A stretch of DNA of 64,000 nt, taken from the NCBI GenBank assembly GCA_003339415.1, contig PDHQ01000011.1, forward strand, positions 124,001-188,000, given 5' to 3'. A program made the position numbers and the translations under genes. The notes beneath the pieces were generated by a model. That model was not told the DNA's origin. It saw only the letters and a list, made by a program, of their open reading frames with translations, and did no database searches. This document shows positions 1 to 11,562 of the stretch, in pieces; within the stretch, counting starts at the first letter, position 1, and every line of letters starts with the position of its first letter. The stretch comes from Ophiocordyceps camponoti-saundersi (nom. inval.). Its lineage: Eukaryota > Ascomycota > Sordariomycetes > Hypocreales > Ophiocordycipitaceae.

Positions 1-3000
1 CTGCGCTCTCGTCTGTCTCAGCACGCCTCCATTGTTGAGCATCGAGTCGATGCCGCCCGAAGCGCGCCACGTCGACGACGACGACGCGGCGCCTTCGAAG
101 ATGCGATGGCAGTCCTCGACTAGCCGGTCCAGAAGGTTGATGTAGTTTGCCGCCGACCCGTCCGTCACCAGCAGCTCGGCAAAGGCCAGCGTCAGAGCGC
201 CCCTGTCGCCGTCGTCGTCGCAACCGTCGAGCAGGTCGGCCAGGAGCTTGATGAGGGCCGTAAAGGCCCGACGGTTCTGCGGCGCCATCTCCCGAAACAG
301 GTACTGCACGAAGTCGGCAAAGTTGCCTGGCACCTTCTTGTTGGCCCTCTCCTGCAGCGAGTCGAGGGCCTGCTTCGTCATGATGGGCCCCATCTGGCCC
401 GTCCAGGCGATCGCCAGGAAGTTCTCGAAGGCGGCCAGAATCACGTTGGTGCCCAGGTCCGCCGACGCCTCCAGGTCAAAGGGGCTCTCGATCAGCCGGT
501 TGTACAGGTCGTTGACCGTCAGCTCGTCCACCGCAGAGCGATTGAGCAGCGTCCGGCCGACGATGGCACCCTTGCGGCCCTGCAGGGCGGCGATGTAGCC
601 CGTAAACGTCTGCTCCAGCCGCACCAGGGGGTTCTCCGGTGGACGGTCCTCGCTCGTCCCGGGAGGGGGATCGTCGCCACGCCCGCGGACGGAGCCTGCC
701 GATGCCGAGTGACTGCTACTTTCGTCGAGGACTGCCTTGTTTCCTCCCGTACTTGCTGTCGTCGCTGTAGGTGTCGTCGCCGTTGCTGTCGTCGTTGTAG
801 CTGTAGTCGTAGGCGTCGCTGCTCCGGCTTCGGCAGCGTTCTGATGAGAGCTACTACTCCAAAGGCTAGAGATCAGCTTCACGGGTGACGAAGGCAGAAA
901 CGAGCGCGTCTTCTCGGCCCGTCCGGAGAGGCTCAGCCCACGTAGCGTCTTGCTATAGTATGACACCAAGGGGCCGACGAGACTCGGGTTTGCGACACTG
1001 CATTGCGTGCTGAGGAGGTGGATGACTTTTTGTTTCGCACGATTCAGAGAAAAAGAAAGAGAGATGAGTTAGCGAAATCGAACATGACAGTGAAAGAAAA
1101 GGGGTCAAGGGGGTAGATTCTTACTTCTTCGTGAAATAGTCGACAACAAGTCGTCGATAGCAACATTATCATCCTGAAACTGCGCGCCTCCCAGACCGAC
1201 AGTGAGGAGGGAGAGGCGCTTCATATTCCGACACGAAAGCTCGATCACGATCTCGACGCCGTAATGACCGACAGGCGCGCCCTTTGTACCCCTTTCGTGA
1301 TCGACGACGATGCGGATCGGGGCCGGTTCTCTCCGTCCGTCGATGAGATGGTGGGCTGCTTCCTGGAAGACGGCGACGTGGAGACCTAGGCCCGTGTCGA
1401 CCCCGGGTTGTTGCTGTTGTTGTTGGTGGTGGTGGTGAGGGGCTAAAGGACGGACGGATCGTAAGGTCCAGCAGGGGTCCTCGCGCTCTTGTTCGGAGAA
1501 GCGGCCTTCTACCCTGGCCTTGACCACCTCCTCCGTCCACTTCGTCGCCTTCCCCTCCAAGGATTCTTGAAGGAGGAAGCAGCGGGAGGTAGGAGGGGAT
1601 GAGGTCTTGGCGCCGGGATGAGTGGCGGTGATGGACGTCATCCATACAATGGAACCGTCTGATGACTCGGTGAAGCGGACATCGGAAAGTCGGTGCCAAC
1701 CCGTGAGGGTAAAGGCGTAGGAGGATGGGCCGCCTGCCGCGTTGGTCATGGAGATGAGCAGCTCTGCGGCTGATGGCTTGTCGATTTCGCGCAGGAGGTC
1801 GCGACCCGTCATGGAAGAGCCTGCCGTCTTGGCGAGGACGACTACGCAGTCGGCAAAGAGCAGTAGAGCACCGCACTCTTCGTGCTGCTGCTGGCGGAGA
1901 AAGGGGGGAGACAGCTCGATGAAGTCGGCGGCCAGCATCAGCCGCCCCTGTGGCTCGAGGTCGGCAGGCCAGGCCTCGACCATGCTGCGCAGCCGGCCGG
2001 CGACGTGTGGTCTGTCCGGCATCGGGTCGTCCATGGAGCAGATGTTGGTGATGATGTCGCGAGCCTTGAGCATCGGCTGCAGGGCCGGGTGCACCATGGG
2101 CAGGGAGGCGACGATCTGGTCGATGAGGAGGCTGTAGCGCGGCAGGCGCTGGACGGGCTCGATGAGGATGGATCGGATGGCCTGCTCGCCGGCCTGGCTG
2201 ACGCGCTCGCGGAAGCTGGACTGGCGGTCGAGAAAGGCGTTGAGAAGGGAGGGGAAGTGCTGGCTGGCACGTATGTAGTCCTGGTAGCACTCGGTGAAGC
2301 TGGGGAACCATTCGAGGAAAAGTCGGGCCACGGCCAGGGCTCCGCTGGGGTCCTTGGCCCTCGCCGGCGTCGTCCTGGGGCTCTGCAGAACGGCCGATTC
2401 GAGGTCGCGGAGGGCCTCTTCCTCGGTCTCGTCCATGACTCTCTTGAGCTGCTCGAGAAAGGCCGAGTTTACGCGCAGGATGCGATCGGCGCTCGGGGGG
2501 AACAGCCGAGCCAGCTCCTCCTCAGACGGGCTGAGGCTGGCAAGGGGTCGCTTGGTGGCTGCGATGCGAAAGTCGTTGGCGACGTGGTTGACGAGCTCGG
2601 TCAGCTTGGCGACGTAGCGGTCCTCGGTGTCGACGAGCTCGGCGAGCTTCATGCGCAGCTCGACTTTTTGCTCGCTGCAGAAGGACTTGCTGCGGTTGAG
2701 AGCCGTCGGTTTGGAGGGGGCGCGACGTAGCTTGGCCGTCGGCAGGAAGACGGGTCCTCCGAAGAGGCGCACGAGGGGCATGTAGGCGCCATGCTGGCGT
2801 AGCGAAGGGTCGAGGAGAACGTCTTCGTCTTCGTCATCGTTGTCCTCGACATCGGCCGGCGACGTAAGGGGCACGATGGAGCCGGGAGGGAGGACGAGGT
2901 CAACGTCGACGTTGCTGAGATGCTGCGACTGCAGAGCATCATGGAGACTAGCGATGACGGCGGACGAGTTTTCGCTCTTAACCATGGACTTGACCAGATC

Positions 3001-3396
3001 GGCAGCATGCTGCTCACCGAAGAGGACGAATTTCGCAGAAGACGAAGAGTAAACGGCAGCAAGATGAGTCTTGGCAGCCGGCGGCAACTCGCAAAAGTAC
3101 TTGAAAAGACCAAAAGCCAAGGCCCGATAAATCTCATCGCCCTGGAACTCGCGAGGCAGGTAATTAACGACGGCATAGCTTGCATTGCTGGGCGAGATGG
3201 TGATGCGCGGATAGGAAGCGAAGCCAGCGGGAGAGACGACGTGAATCTGAACGCGAGAACTGTTGAGCGTGTAATTCGCCGTCGTCGAAGGTCCGTGGAA
3301 GATGAGGATGGGTAGATTTCCTAGTAGAGGATCGGGCGCGTGGTAGAGAGAGACGACGTCAGGGGCGAGCACGAGGCCGCCTGCGACGCGCACCAT
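1..3396 (-). CDS. BUD3: Bud3-type Rho guanine-nucleotide exchange factor, 3' end beyond window
   Basis: Predicted activator of a Rho GTPase at sites of polarity or septation. The start ATG is at 3396. One intron at 1026-1124 joins two exons in frame, and the frame stays open to base 1, giving 1099 codons so far. The N-terminal 190 residues look like the conserved module found ahead of the DH domain in fungal Bud3 proteins, ending in an acidic run (DNDDEDED). A DH (RhoGEF) domain lies at about residues 245-452 (LVDTEDRYVAKL, then IEPVQRLPRYSLLIDQI). A PH-like stretch follows to about 640, then a His/Gln run near 655. Exon 2 opens with a Thr/Ala-rich linker and continues into a long helical region. 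The intron acceptor (AAAAAG, without a pyrimidine tract) was chosen because it alone keeps the frame. RhoGEF identity is firm; the Bud3 assignment is from memory of the family. Confidence 0.8.
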
Positions 3397-4171
3397 GGTG
3401 GTCTTTTGCTGACGGGGGGCGGCGGCGTCGAGTAGGGCGGCCTCGCTGACGGCGGCCGGGCGCGACGCGGCGCATTAGAGGTCGGCGATGGGCCGCCGTA
3501 TTATTGTTGTGTGTGTATGATGAGCCTGTGAGTGCCTATAAATGTATCGTGTAGCCTGTAGATGTGTGTATGTATGCGCGCGCTCGCGTGTGTGTGTTTT
3601 TTTTATTTATTTTCGGTTTGTTTTGATTTGTGTGGCTGGTGTTTTTTTTTCTGTGTTATTGAGGCTGTGATACGCGCGGACGGGCTATCGGTAGGGAAAG
3701 GTAGTATCGAGAGGGCAAGGTAGGGCGACGACAAGGAAATCAACTACCACGTTGAAGTCGGGAAGAGTCGAGATCAGGGACGAAGATCTCGAAGAGCAGA
3801 AGAGCAGAAGAAGAATGTTGGCGGGGAAAACTTTATCGCGATTAGGTTGTAGCCTTGTAGGACTAGGAGGAAGCCCCACTGTATCCGTATTCACCTCTAG
3901 GCACAGACGCGTCCCCGTTAAGACGCGTCTGATGCCCTCAAGTACATACGAGCTGACGTCAGCGTCACTCAGCAGCAGACCAGAACAGCAGAACAGTTTC
4001 CTGATATAACCGCCCCAGACCTTTCATCTCACCCCCACGCGTCCTTCTCGAAGGCTTTCCAAGACAGTAAAGACGACATTCAACAGAAGCAAACATATCT
4101 ACCTCCTTAGGAACCTACCCACAAAATAAGCAGCATCGTCAACCCACCCCAGTCTCTCACCCCACGGCGTC
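3397..4171. other. Divergent intergenic region, BUD3-type gene and DCC1-like gene
   Basis: This 775-bp region lies between two divergent start codons. It has T-rich and TG-rich runs near 3520-3660, a palindromic CRE-like TGACGTCA at 3954-3961 and three MluI boxes (annotated separately). I see no coding sequence I would defend. Confidence 0.6.
3907..4042. promoter_or_regulatory. Three MluI cell-cycle boxes (ACGCGT) ahead of the DCC1-like gene
   Basis: The palindrome ACGCGT occurs at 3907-3912, 3923-3928 and 4037-4042, that is 130-265 bp before the start codon at 4172. In yeasts this is the binding site of MBF (Mbp1/Swi6 or Res/Cdc10), which drives G1/S genes for replication and cohesion. The match to a Dcc1-like replication-fork gene is inferred from position and motif only; the divergent BUD3-type gene could share the sites. 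Confidence 0.55.
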
Positions 4172-4595
4172 ATGCCCACCATCTCCATCCCCCTAAACCA
4201 TAACCCTCCCACAACAAATTACCGCCTCCTCGAGATCCCTCCTGAAGTCGAATCCCTACTGGAATCGTCCACCACCCCCGCGTGCGTTGAATTCCTCCTT
4301 CCTTGCCCCCCTCCCCCCTCTCTAACCGCAGAGAAGCCTCACCCTCGACGACGCTCCCGACTCCGCATCCGCCGTTCTCCGCACCCCGGATCGCACCTAC
4401 GCTCTCCGTCAAAAAAACACCTCCAACGCCCTCCTCATCCTCTCCCCTTCGTCTGAAGCTGGCATTGCCGTCGTTGCCACCCTGCACGAAATCGTCGAGC
4501 TCAACGCCCTCCCCAGCACGTCTGTCCAGACCGGACCGCTCAGCCATACTGGCAGCAGAGGCAAATGGCATGAGAGGTTTGGCAAGAATAGGTAG
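4172..4595 (+). CDS. DCC1: Short Dcc1-like protein (alternative clamp-loader/cohesion factor), possibly truncated
   Basis: CDS join(4172..4281,4334..4595), 123 residues, with one 52-nt intron (GTGCGT donor, acceptor GAG at 4331-4333 chosen by frame). Dcc1 is a subunit of the Ctf18-Dcc1-Ctf8 clamp loader that loads PCNA and supports sister-chromatid cohesion. Residues about 16-75 resemble the Dcc1 N-terminus: YRLLEIPPEVESLLES, then DDAPDSASAVLRTPDRTYAL and RQKNTSNALLILSP. The protein then runs only a further 45 residues (ATLHEIVEL, ending GKWHERFGKNR), whereas Dcc1 proteins I know are about 350-400 residues. It is therefore either a short fungal form, a truncated gene, or a model missing an exon. 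It is divergent from the BUD3-type gene and convergent with the RBR ligase gene, and three MluI boxes precede it. Confidence 0.55.
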
Positions 4596-4800
4596 TGGCA
4601 TCATGTATCTTTCTCTCCATAAGCACCTCATCCCTCCTTTGATATCCCCTCACCACAACTGCATCTCTATGCTGTACCTACCTGGGAAGGTAGGTTACAC
4701 AGAAAGAAAACCCTCGATACCTTGAGAATTATGAAGTATGACCTCCATCGCTATCAAAAATGAAGTCTATCTCCAGTCTTCATCGATACATCGCTTCGGC

Positions 4801-7469
4801 CTAGTGACGCTGCGCTCCCCCGGATCCCGTCCCTTGACCCGTTCCTTGTTGTCTTGTTGTTTCGGGCCATTCGTCATCATCCGGCTCGTAGTGAAAGTTG
4901 GCGGGCCTCAGGCAGAAACCACTCGTGGGCGTGAGCGGTAACGAAGGTCGAACATTCGCTGGTCTGGGCACCGCTGGCGCCGAGTACTCACTGGTTGCGG
5001 CCCAAGCCGAGGCATAATTCGGCACCCGAGAGTTAAACAACAGCCGCGGGAGCACGGGCGCCGCCGGCTGGGGCAAGGGAACCGCCGGATAGGGCATGGG
5101 AGCCGCCGCCTGATACATGGGCACCGGATGGGGCCTGGGCATCGGCGGGAACATGGGCGGCAGCCGGGGTACCATCCGGGGTATGGGCATCGGCTCGTAC
5201 ACGGACCTCGGTAGGACCATGGGCGCCGGCTGGGGTTCGGGTATCGCCGGAGCCAAATTGAATCCCATGCCCGGCGCATTGCTTGCTGGTCCTGTTCCTT
5301 GCCGGCCCTGGAGGTTGGAACCCGGCCACTGGTGCGGATTCATAAACGCCAGCTGGGACGCATTGGTCAGATGCGAAATCGCAAACGTCGGCTGGGATGC
5401 ATTGATCAGCGCTTCGACAAACGTTCCTCGCTCCCTCTGATCGGCTCGAGCTGTCGTGCTTCCCAGCCTGGCCTCCAACCGCGTAGGTCCGGAGTCGGAA
5501 GAATTGCCAAGTTGCCGGACGGCGCAAGCCACCGATTCCTCAGACCCGGCAAGTATTCCCTGGATGTGACGGGGCGTAATTTCAGCCTGGGAAGCAGCTT
5601 GATGGGCTCCGCCGACAAATTGTTGGGCGTCGCGCTGTTGCGGAGTGAGAAGAAGGTCCGCCGGCGCGACGCTGACAGGGAGCGAACCGGTTCGGCCGCC
5701 GCCGCCGCCGCCGCCGTTGGAGGTTTGGGCCGGCTCGGCCTTCTTGGCGTACCTGCGCCGGAACTGTCGAAGTTGTTCCTTGTCTTCAACGTCGATCCTC
5801 GACTGCCTGACCAGCTTCGTCTCGCGCTTAAACACCTCCTCCGACATGCGGAAATCGAGGAGACTCTCGTCCATGTCGGGGTTCTCCTCCAGCACCTTCT
5901 TGCGCGCCTTCATCTCGGCCTCCAAGATATCTTTGGCATGACGGGCTTCGACTGTACCAAAGAGAGGACACTTGCCCGGCTGTCCTCTCCGAAAGTGCTG
6001 ATAGTCGCATGACTTGGAACAGATATAGCATTGAGTGTTGCGGCAGCCTGGGACGCTGCACGTCATCTTGTTGCAGCCTTCTACCATTACGAAAGGGGTC
6101 GAGCCTGCGATGCTTGCCAGTCAGCACAAACAAGGTTGAACGAATGACCAAGGGCAACGTACATTTGTTGCACCGTCGAATGACGGCCGCCGACATTGCC
6201 TCTTCGATGGTCCGTCTCGCTGCGAAGCCGCGCTTCGTGGCCGCCTCTTTACACGACAGGGGAGAATGCGCTTCCCCATGGCATAACCGGCAGCTGACCA
6301 TCCGGCAGTTCGGGTTCTGGCAGCGAAACTCCTGGTCTTCCTCCACCGGCCGGCAGAAGGCGGCAAAGGGACAGGAGGGACAGGAGATCATGCCTTCGAC
6401 CTTGGCCAGACGGAGGGCTTCGTCCTGCTGGAGCCTGTCGAGTGCGGCCGTCAGTCGCTCGCTGAGGAACCTTTGCCGTTGCCAGTGGGAAAAGCCAGCC
6501 TCGCAGTCGTCGACCGACATGCAGGTGATCTGATACCTGCACTGGCCGACCAGCGTCTCGGCCTGGCGGCGGCAGCAGTCGACGCAGAACCTCTGCGAAC
6601 GAGAGTGTGAGGAAGCGGTCCGAACGTGGGAGAGAAGAAGAAGGAAGGAGGGGACTCACATGAGGCTTCTCTGCGTTGCATTCCACGAGGTCCATTTTGG
6701 CGACCTCGGTGAAGCAGCACTGGCACTCCTCCGGTAACCGTTCAGACCGGGCCGCCTCCATTTCGGCCAGCTCGGCGGCGCGGTCGGCTTCTGACTGGCG
6801 TTTGCGCTCCAGGGCGGCCACGACGTCACTGCCGACCTGTATCTCCTGAACCGTGACAGCATCGGCCGGGCCACCAAAGCGTTTACGGGATCCCACCTGG
6901 TCATCGCCCACACAGATTCCGTTGGACAGCTTCACAACCGAGCTGGGCAGCTGGCCGTGTTGGTACAGCTTCACATAGGCCGGGACGTAGTAGTAGTTGG
7001 CGGCCTCGAGCGCGTCGTTGATGGTTTGGCGATCAAGGTCAGGGTATTGCATCTGCAGCGAGCTTTGCCTGTTTCCAATGGCAGGTTAGCGAGACAGTGA
7101 TATATGGGAGGAGGCGATGGATGATTCCTACGCTTGTTTGAGCTCCGTCTCAGTTTGCCATTGACGTCTTGGCACTTTATGAAGGTGATGGAATTGATAT
7201 ATAAGGGTTCTGATTTCTGCGTCCTCGCTGCCTTCACGGAACTTGGGTGGGGGTTTGTAGTCGAGCCGCTTTGGGTAGAATCCGCCCTGATTCTGGATAC
7301 CGACGAGTTGGTTGATGATCCAATTCGGTTCAGACGAAGGTCCTTGAACCAGGAAGCCGAGGTACTTGGGGCAAATGTCCGGGAAGACGACTGTGATGCG
7401 GGCTATGCTGTATTCAGTCTGTGGCGACGGCCTGCTGTCTTTGTCGACGTTCTTGTTCTCGTCTGCCAT
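4801..7469 (-). CDS. RBR-type E3 ubiquitin ligase, RNF216/TRIAD3-like
   Basis: CDS complement join(4801..6104,6163..6592,6660..7068,7132..7469), 826 residues, three introns of 58-67 nt. RBR ligases take ubiquitin from E2 onto a RING2 cysteine and pass it to substrate. RING1 starts near residue 232 (ECQCCFTEV, then HRFCVDCC). The IBR follows (ISCPSCPFAAFC; CQNPNC; CRLCHGEAHSPLSC). RING2 begins at about 389 (RRCNKC, then GCNKMTC and CYIC); the cysteine of NKMTC is in the position of the catalytic residue. The block order and spacing match RNF216, including the basic/acidic linker (RRTIEEAMSAAVIRRC). The C-terminal third is low complexity: a Gly run near 470, then a Pro/Met/Arg-rich tail. The N-terminal 110 residues contain no domain I recognise. 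The third intron restores the first RING2 cysteine pair (TGY split as T|GC). Confidence 0.88.
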
Positions 7470-8288
7470 GATGCGGTGCCGGAAGTATGAAGCATGGAAG
7501 CTTGGCGGCGGCAGACGATGTTCAGAGATGACGGTAGGTGAGAAACCTATATGGGTATAGATGATGGGACGCTGATGATGATTAGTAGATTAGAGAGAAG
7601 GAGGAGAGGAGAGAGAGAAGAGGGAGAGAGAGAAGATATAGAGAAGAGAGGAGAGAGAGGGGAGGAGAGAGAGAGAGAGTGTGTGTGTGTGTGGTGTGTG
7701 CGTAGGTGTGGAAGAGAGGGCTGAGCGAGTTCAGGGCTCCTCGACAGTAAAAAGCAAACGAACGAAGAAAAAAAAAAGACAGATAGACGCTCGCTGAAAG
7801 CCTTCCATCCTTACCTCTAGCTAACCTACCCAACTCAGTGGCTGCTGCGGTTCATGAGAAAGGCAAGTACCCTACGCCGTGAGTTGGGCTGTGAAGGAAG
7901 AGGCTGCAGAGGAAGAGGCAGAGGCGCAGAGCCCGAGGTAATCGATGACTGAGTCGTCACTAACCTGCCAGCTGTCATCACAAGAAAGAGGGAGAGAAGA
8001 AGAGAGAGAAGAAGAATGAAGAGCATCCTGATGCAAAGAATGGACACATATGTCATGACGATGCTTCCCACTTTACACAAGCACTAACCCCCTTGTGAGT
8101 TCGTCAACAACTCTCTTCATAGCTGCCTACCTAGGGGGGGGTAGATTGCAGGCATCAGAGCCAGGTAAACACATGACAAGCGAAAACATACCTTGTTCAT
8201 ACATAAACTACCTCTGCAGGTTCATAACTGAGTTATAGGTAAGTTCTTCCTCCCATCTCCTCCGTGACCGCCGGCGTTCTTCACAACC
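7470..8288. other. Intergenic region with purine-rich repeat
   Basis: The 819 bp separate the start of the RBR gene from the stop of RAD4, so this is the RBR promoter plus the RAD4 3' flank. It contains a GA-rich tract (7590-7680), a short GT run after it and a second GA-rich tract near 7985-8015. No gene is supported. Confidence 0.6.
7590..7692. repeat. Imperfect (GA)n/(GT)n microsatellite
   Basis: About 100 bp of nearly uninterrupted purines (AGAGAGGAGAGAG-type units) run into a GTGTGTGTG tract. It lies in the promoter region of the RBR ligase gene, so its length could vary between strains. Confidence 0.8.
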
Positions 8289-11159
8289 TCAACCATCACC
8301 ACCACCACCACCACCACCACCACCACCACCACCACCATCTTCCAACCTCAGTCCACCACCCTCACCATCATCGCCATCCTCATCGCCAACAGGAAAGAAC
8401 CCAGACCGCTGGTGCCCCTCATCCTCCTCGTCCTTGTCCTCCTCGAAGCCTTCCGGCAGAAACCCGCCAGCCATATCCTCATCGTCGTCAGCCCGAGCAT
8501 CGTCGTCATCACCGCCGCCGACGTCGCCGTAGTCAAGCCGGATGCGCTCCGCGATGCGCAAACCCATCATGAACCTCCGCCACTGACCGAGCGCCGCCTT
8601 TCGCCGCTTCTCGTCCTCCCGTCGAGTCCGCTCCGCCTCGTCCCGCGCCAGCTCCTCCATCACTCGCTCGCGGTGCTCCGAGGCCACGACGACGCCCTCA
8701 ATCACCGGGACGGCCATCCGGTTCCCGAATTCGAAGCCGACCACCGCCTCGGCAAAGTCCACCTCCAGCCGCTTGCACACTCGGACCGCTCCCCTGTACG
8801 GTATGTGAACCGCGCCCTCGGGGCACATGTGCTCGGCGAACAGGTCGATATTCCTATTTTGTTTCCCGCAGTCGTCAGCCAGCGTTTCCGCATGAAGAAA
8901 AGAAAAGGAGGACGTGACACTTCCTTACCCGTAATCATTCTTCGGAATCACCCCGTCCTTGATAGGAGGGGGGATGATCCAGTCCGTCTGCTCCATGCTA
9001 AACAGCCCCTGAAGCACCTTCTCGCCCGTCGCCGCCTCCACCTCGTAAATCTCCCTCTTTCGATTCAGCGTCGCGGCCCGATACGGAACCCTCTTCAGCG
9101 GCTGCTCGCCCGCCTTGGGAGCCCTGCCCTGCTTGTGCCACGTCTCCGCGCTCTTGACCTGCACCACGTCGGCCCGGAGAAAGACGTCTTCTTCTTCCAC
9201 CTTGCCGCCCTTGACCTTGTTCTTGAACACCTTGACCGGTGCCGCTCCCACCTTGAGCGCCTCTTCGCGCTTCAGGTGTCTCTCTAGCACAAACTCGCTC
9301 GACTGCTTGTAATACTGCAGTGTCTCCGAGCCCTCCTTTACCTCCTTCTTGGCTGCCTCCGCCGGCTTGAGATCTGTCGCATCTTCCTCATGGTCCGCTT
9401 CTGTGAGCGGATGCCGTCTGTCGCCTCGTCTGTACCCCGACATGACCGTCTTGAACCAGTCCAGCTGCTCGTACCGCTTCACCTTGCCGTGTCTGTTGTA
9501 GATGGCTACCTTCTCCGGTGGCATGCGCACGCCTTTACTTCGTCCGGGTACGACTTGTCGCTTCAAGTAACGCACCGTCACGTCTTTGGCCGTCCCGTCT
9601 TGCGAGTATCCGACCAAGTAGGCCATGACTTGCCTTGCTCTGTCGGCCTTGGCACCTCGCGGCTCAAACGACTCAACGAGACCCCGATTCGTTGCCATGG
9701 TGCCCTTGACGACTGCGTCGACCGCGAGATACCTGTTGGTGACGGGCGACAGCACTTCGGTCCAGTAGTGGGGATACTCAAGGTCCTTGTCCAGCGTTGC
9801 CCGGTATGGCTTCATCGGGAATTTCATCTTTGCCACAGATTCGTTGTCGTCTTCCTCGTCTGAACTGGCGCCTTCAATCCGTAATTCATCCTCGCTGTCT
9901 GTTGCCATGGGAGCCGCCTGGCGCGTTGCTCTCGTCGTTCTGCGGGTCTTGGGAGTCGTTTGCGGCTTCACCTTCTTCTCCGCCGGCTTCTCCGCCGGCT
10001 TTTTCACTGCCGGCTTCTCTTTCGCCGAACGAGGCTCTCCGCCGTCCTCCTTCTCAGGGTCCGCATCCTCCAGCTTGTTCCACCCAAACCCCAAGCACGG
10101 GAGGTTGGCCACCATACGAGCGTCAAGCCCTAGCCCCCTGAGAAGTGCAGTGAAGAGCTGTGCGCCGACATCACGGCTCCCCTCACAAGTACGGGCTCGA
10201 TCGCGAAACGCCTCCAGACCTGATATCTTCTCGCCGAACAGTGCGTTGTCTCCATTCTCGGACGCAAACGCCTTGGTCAGCCTGTCTAGCCGCTCCAGCG
10301 CCATGTAGCCCCGTTTCCTCAGCCCAGGCGCCGTCACGCGGAACCGCTGCTTCCACCAAGCGACAAGTGACTGCATCAGCCGGAAGAGGGGATCTCCTTT
10401 GCTCATGTCCACAGCGCCCTCCTCAAGTTTCTTGGCCTTCGATCCCCAATCGCGCGACGGGTCCTTACCGGCGTCAGATTTGCCCTTTGTCGTGGTTTTC
10501 TTTGCCTCCACCGGGCTACTCAGGGCAGAACTGCGCTTCCAGCGCTCGACTTCGTTCCAGATCCTCGGTGGGACGTGGGATACCATCGTTGCTTGAACCT
10601 CGGGATCGCAGAGCCACGAGTTGCGCACCGCGTTGTGCCATAGGAGGAGCATGACATGTACGCAGTGCGTTGCGCTGCGCACTTTACGTTCTCTCTTGGT
10701 CGGGCCCCTTTTATCGCCGTACAGGTTGATCAGTGAGACGCGCGTATCCTTTTGCAGGGTCAGCTCGAGGTCTCCAGAGACGACAGGAGCCTCCTCGGTG
10801 GTAGCAGCCGGCGCCGCGACGTCCTCAAATTCGATGTTGTCGTCGTCGTCGTCGTCATCTTCATCTTCATCTTCCAACTTCTCACCCTTGGGTTTGGTTC
10901 CTTTCGCATCAACATCTTCCGAATCCGAGTCCGACAAGGAAGTCAGAGAGCTGTCGCTATCCTCGATATTAAAGCCCAGAATAGTAGACCCGGATCCCTT
11001 GCTGGATCTGGGCGTCACCAAGGCGTCGAGGTCTTCGTACAAGCTCGTCTTCGGTCTCTTGCGAGCCGGTGCTGGTGTCGATGGCGCCGCTTTGCCTTTG
11101 CCTTTGCTTTCTGTCTGTTGCGGTTCACGTGGGCGCTTGCGCAGTACCCGAGAACTCAT
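8289..11159 (-). CDS. RAD4: Rad4/XPC DNA damage-recognition protein
   Basis: CDS complement join(8289..8853,8929..11159), 931 residues, one 75-nt intron that splits a glycine codon inside the third beta-hairpin domain. Rad4/XPC finds helix-distorting lesions for nucleotide excision repair. The N-terminus is basic then acidic (DDDDDDNIEFED). A transglutaminase-like fold spans roughly residues 170-490 (HCVHVMLLLWHNAVRNSWL; LFTALLRGLGLDARMV; YPHYWTEVL). The beta-hairpin domains follow: BHD1 near 610 (SEFVLERHL), BHD2 near 655 (FLRADVVQVKSAETWHKQGR), BHD3 near 735 (GVIPKNDYGNIDLF, then HMCPEGAVHIPYRGA). The C-terminus is acidic and ends in an unusual poly-Gly tail encoded by a GGT repeat. An in-frame ATG at 11234 would add 25 Arg-rich residues. 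I prefer 11159 (MSSRVLRKRPRE), because that is where the family-like basic N-terminus begins. Confidence 0.92.
8296..8337. repeat. (CAC)n / (GGT)n trinucleotide repeat coding poly-Gly in RAD4
   Basis: About 14 CAC units lie on the + strand. On the coding (-) strand they are GGT codons and give the glycine tail just before the RAD4 stop codon. Length change here would alter only the tail. Confidence 0.85.
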
Positions 11160-11562
11160 ATCGTCGTATGGCGGGTTTAATGTAACGGACGTCCGTCGTC
11201 GCCTGAGCCTGGCCGGCAGTCCGGAGAGGTGCACGTGACTCGGATGAATCCGATAGCGGGCTCGATGACATCATTGAAACCAAAAGCAAAAGAAAGGTGA
11301 AGGCTTGGTCTCATCACATCTCGGTGAAGAGTGGCCATACCTCTATCATCGACCTCTATCGTCGACATTGAATGCAGCCATCTTCGCAACGGAGAGAGTA
11401 TTCTGAGAAGTCTGCAATATTCTGTTCACGCCGCTAAATTTCACGCTTTTATCCCAACGTCGATACTCAGACACACGCAAGACTTGCATCATACACGGTG
11501 ATTTCCATTCCAGCGTCCAAAGATGTCCCGACAGCACGAGAGCGATGACAGAACTTGTCGAC
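11160..11562. other. Intergenic: RAD4 promoter and CUZ1 3' flank
   Basis: About 400 bp lie between the CUZ1-like stop codon and the RAD4 start. The region holds a CACGTGACT motif at 11232-11240, 73 bp before the chosen RAD4 start. Otherwise I see nothing in it. Confidence 0.55.
11232..11240 (+). promoter_or_regulatory. CACGTGACT E-box-type motif before RAD4
   Basis: A CACGTG core followed by ACT, the kind of site bound by bHLH factors such as Cbf1 or upstream-stimulatory-factor-like proteins. The same nonamer recurs before the CUZ1-like gene and UBA1, and an octamer form before the CENP-B-type gene. Function is inferred. Confidence 0.4.

Noticed and set aside
1882..2730. Long + strand open frame (282 codons) opposite the RhoGEF gene
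   Set aside because: It is the antisense of the DH/PH coding sequence, and its composition follows the codon bias of the - strand gene.
3752..4009. 85-codon + strand frame in the BUD3/DCC1 intergenic region
   Set aside because: No recognisable motif; it overlaps the MluI boxes and CRE-like site.
7582..7833. Ser/Leu-rich open frame of 83 codons over the GA repeat
   Set aside because: Pure repeat translation.
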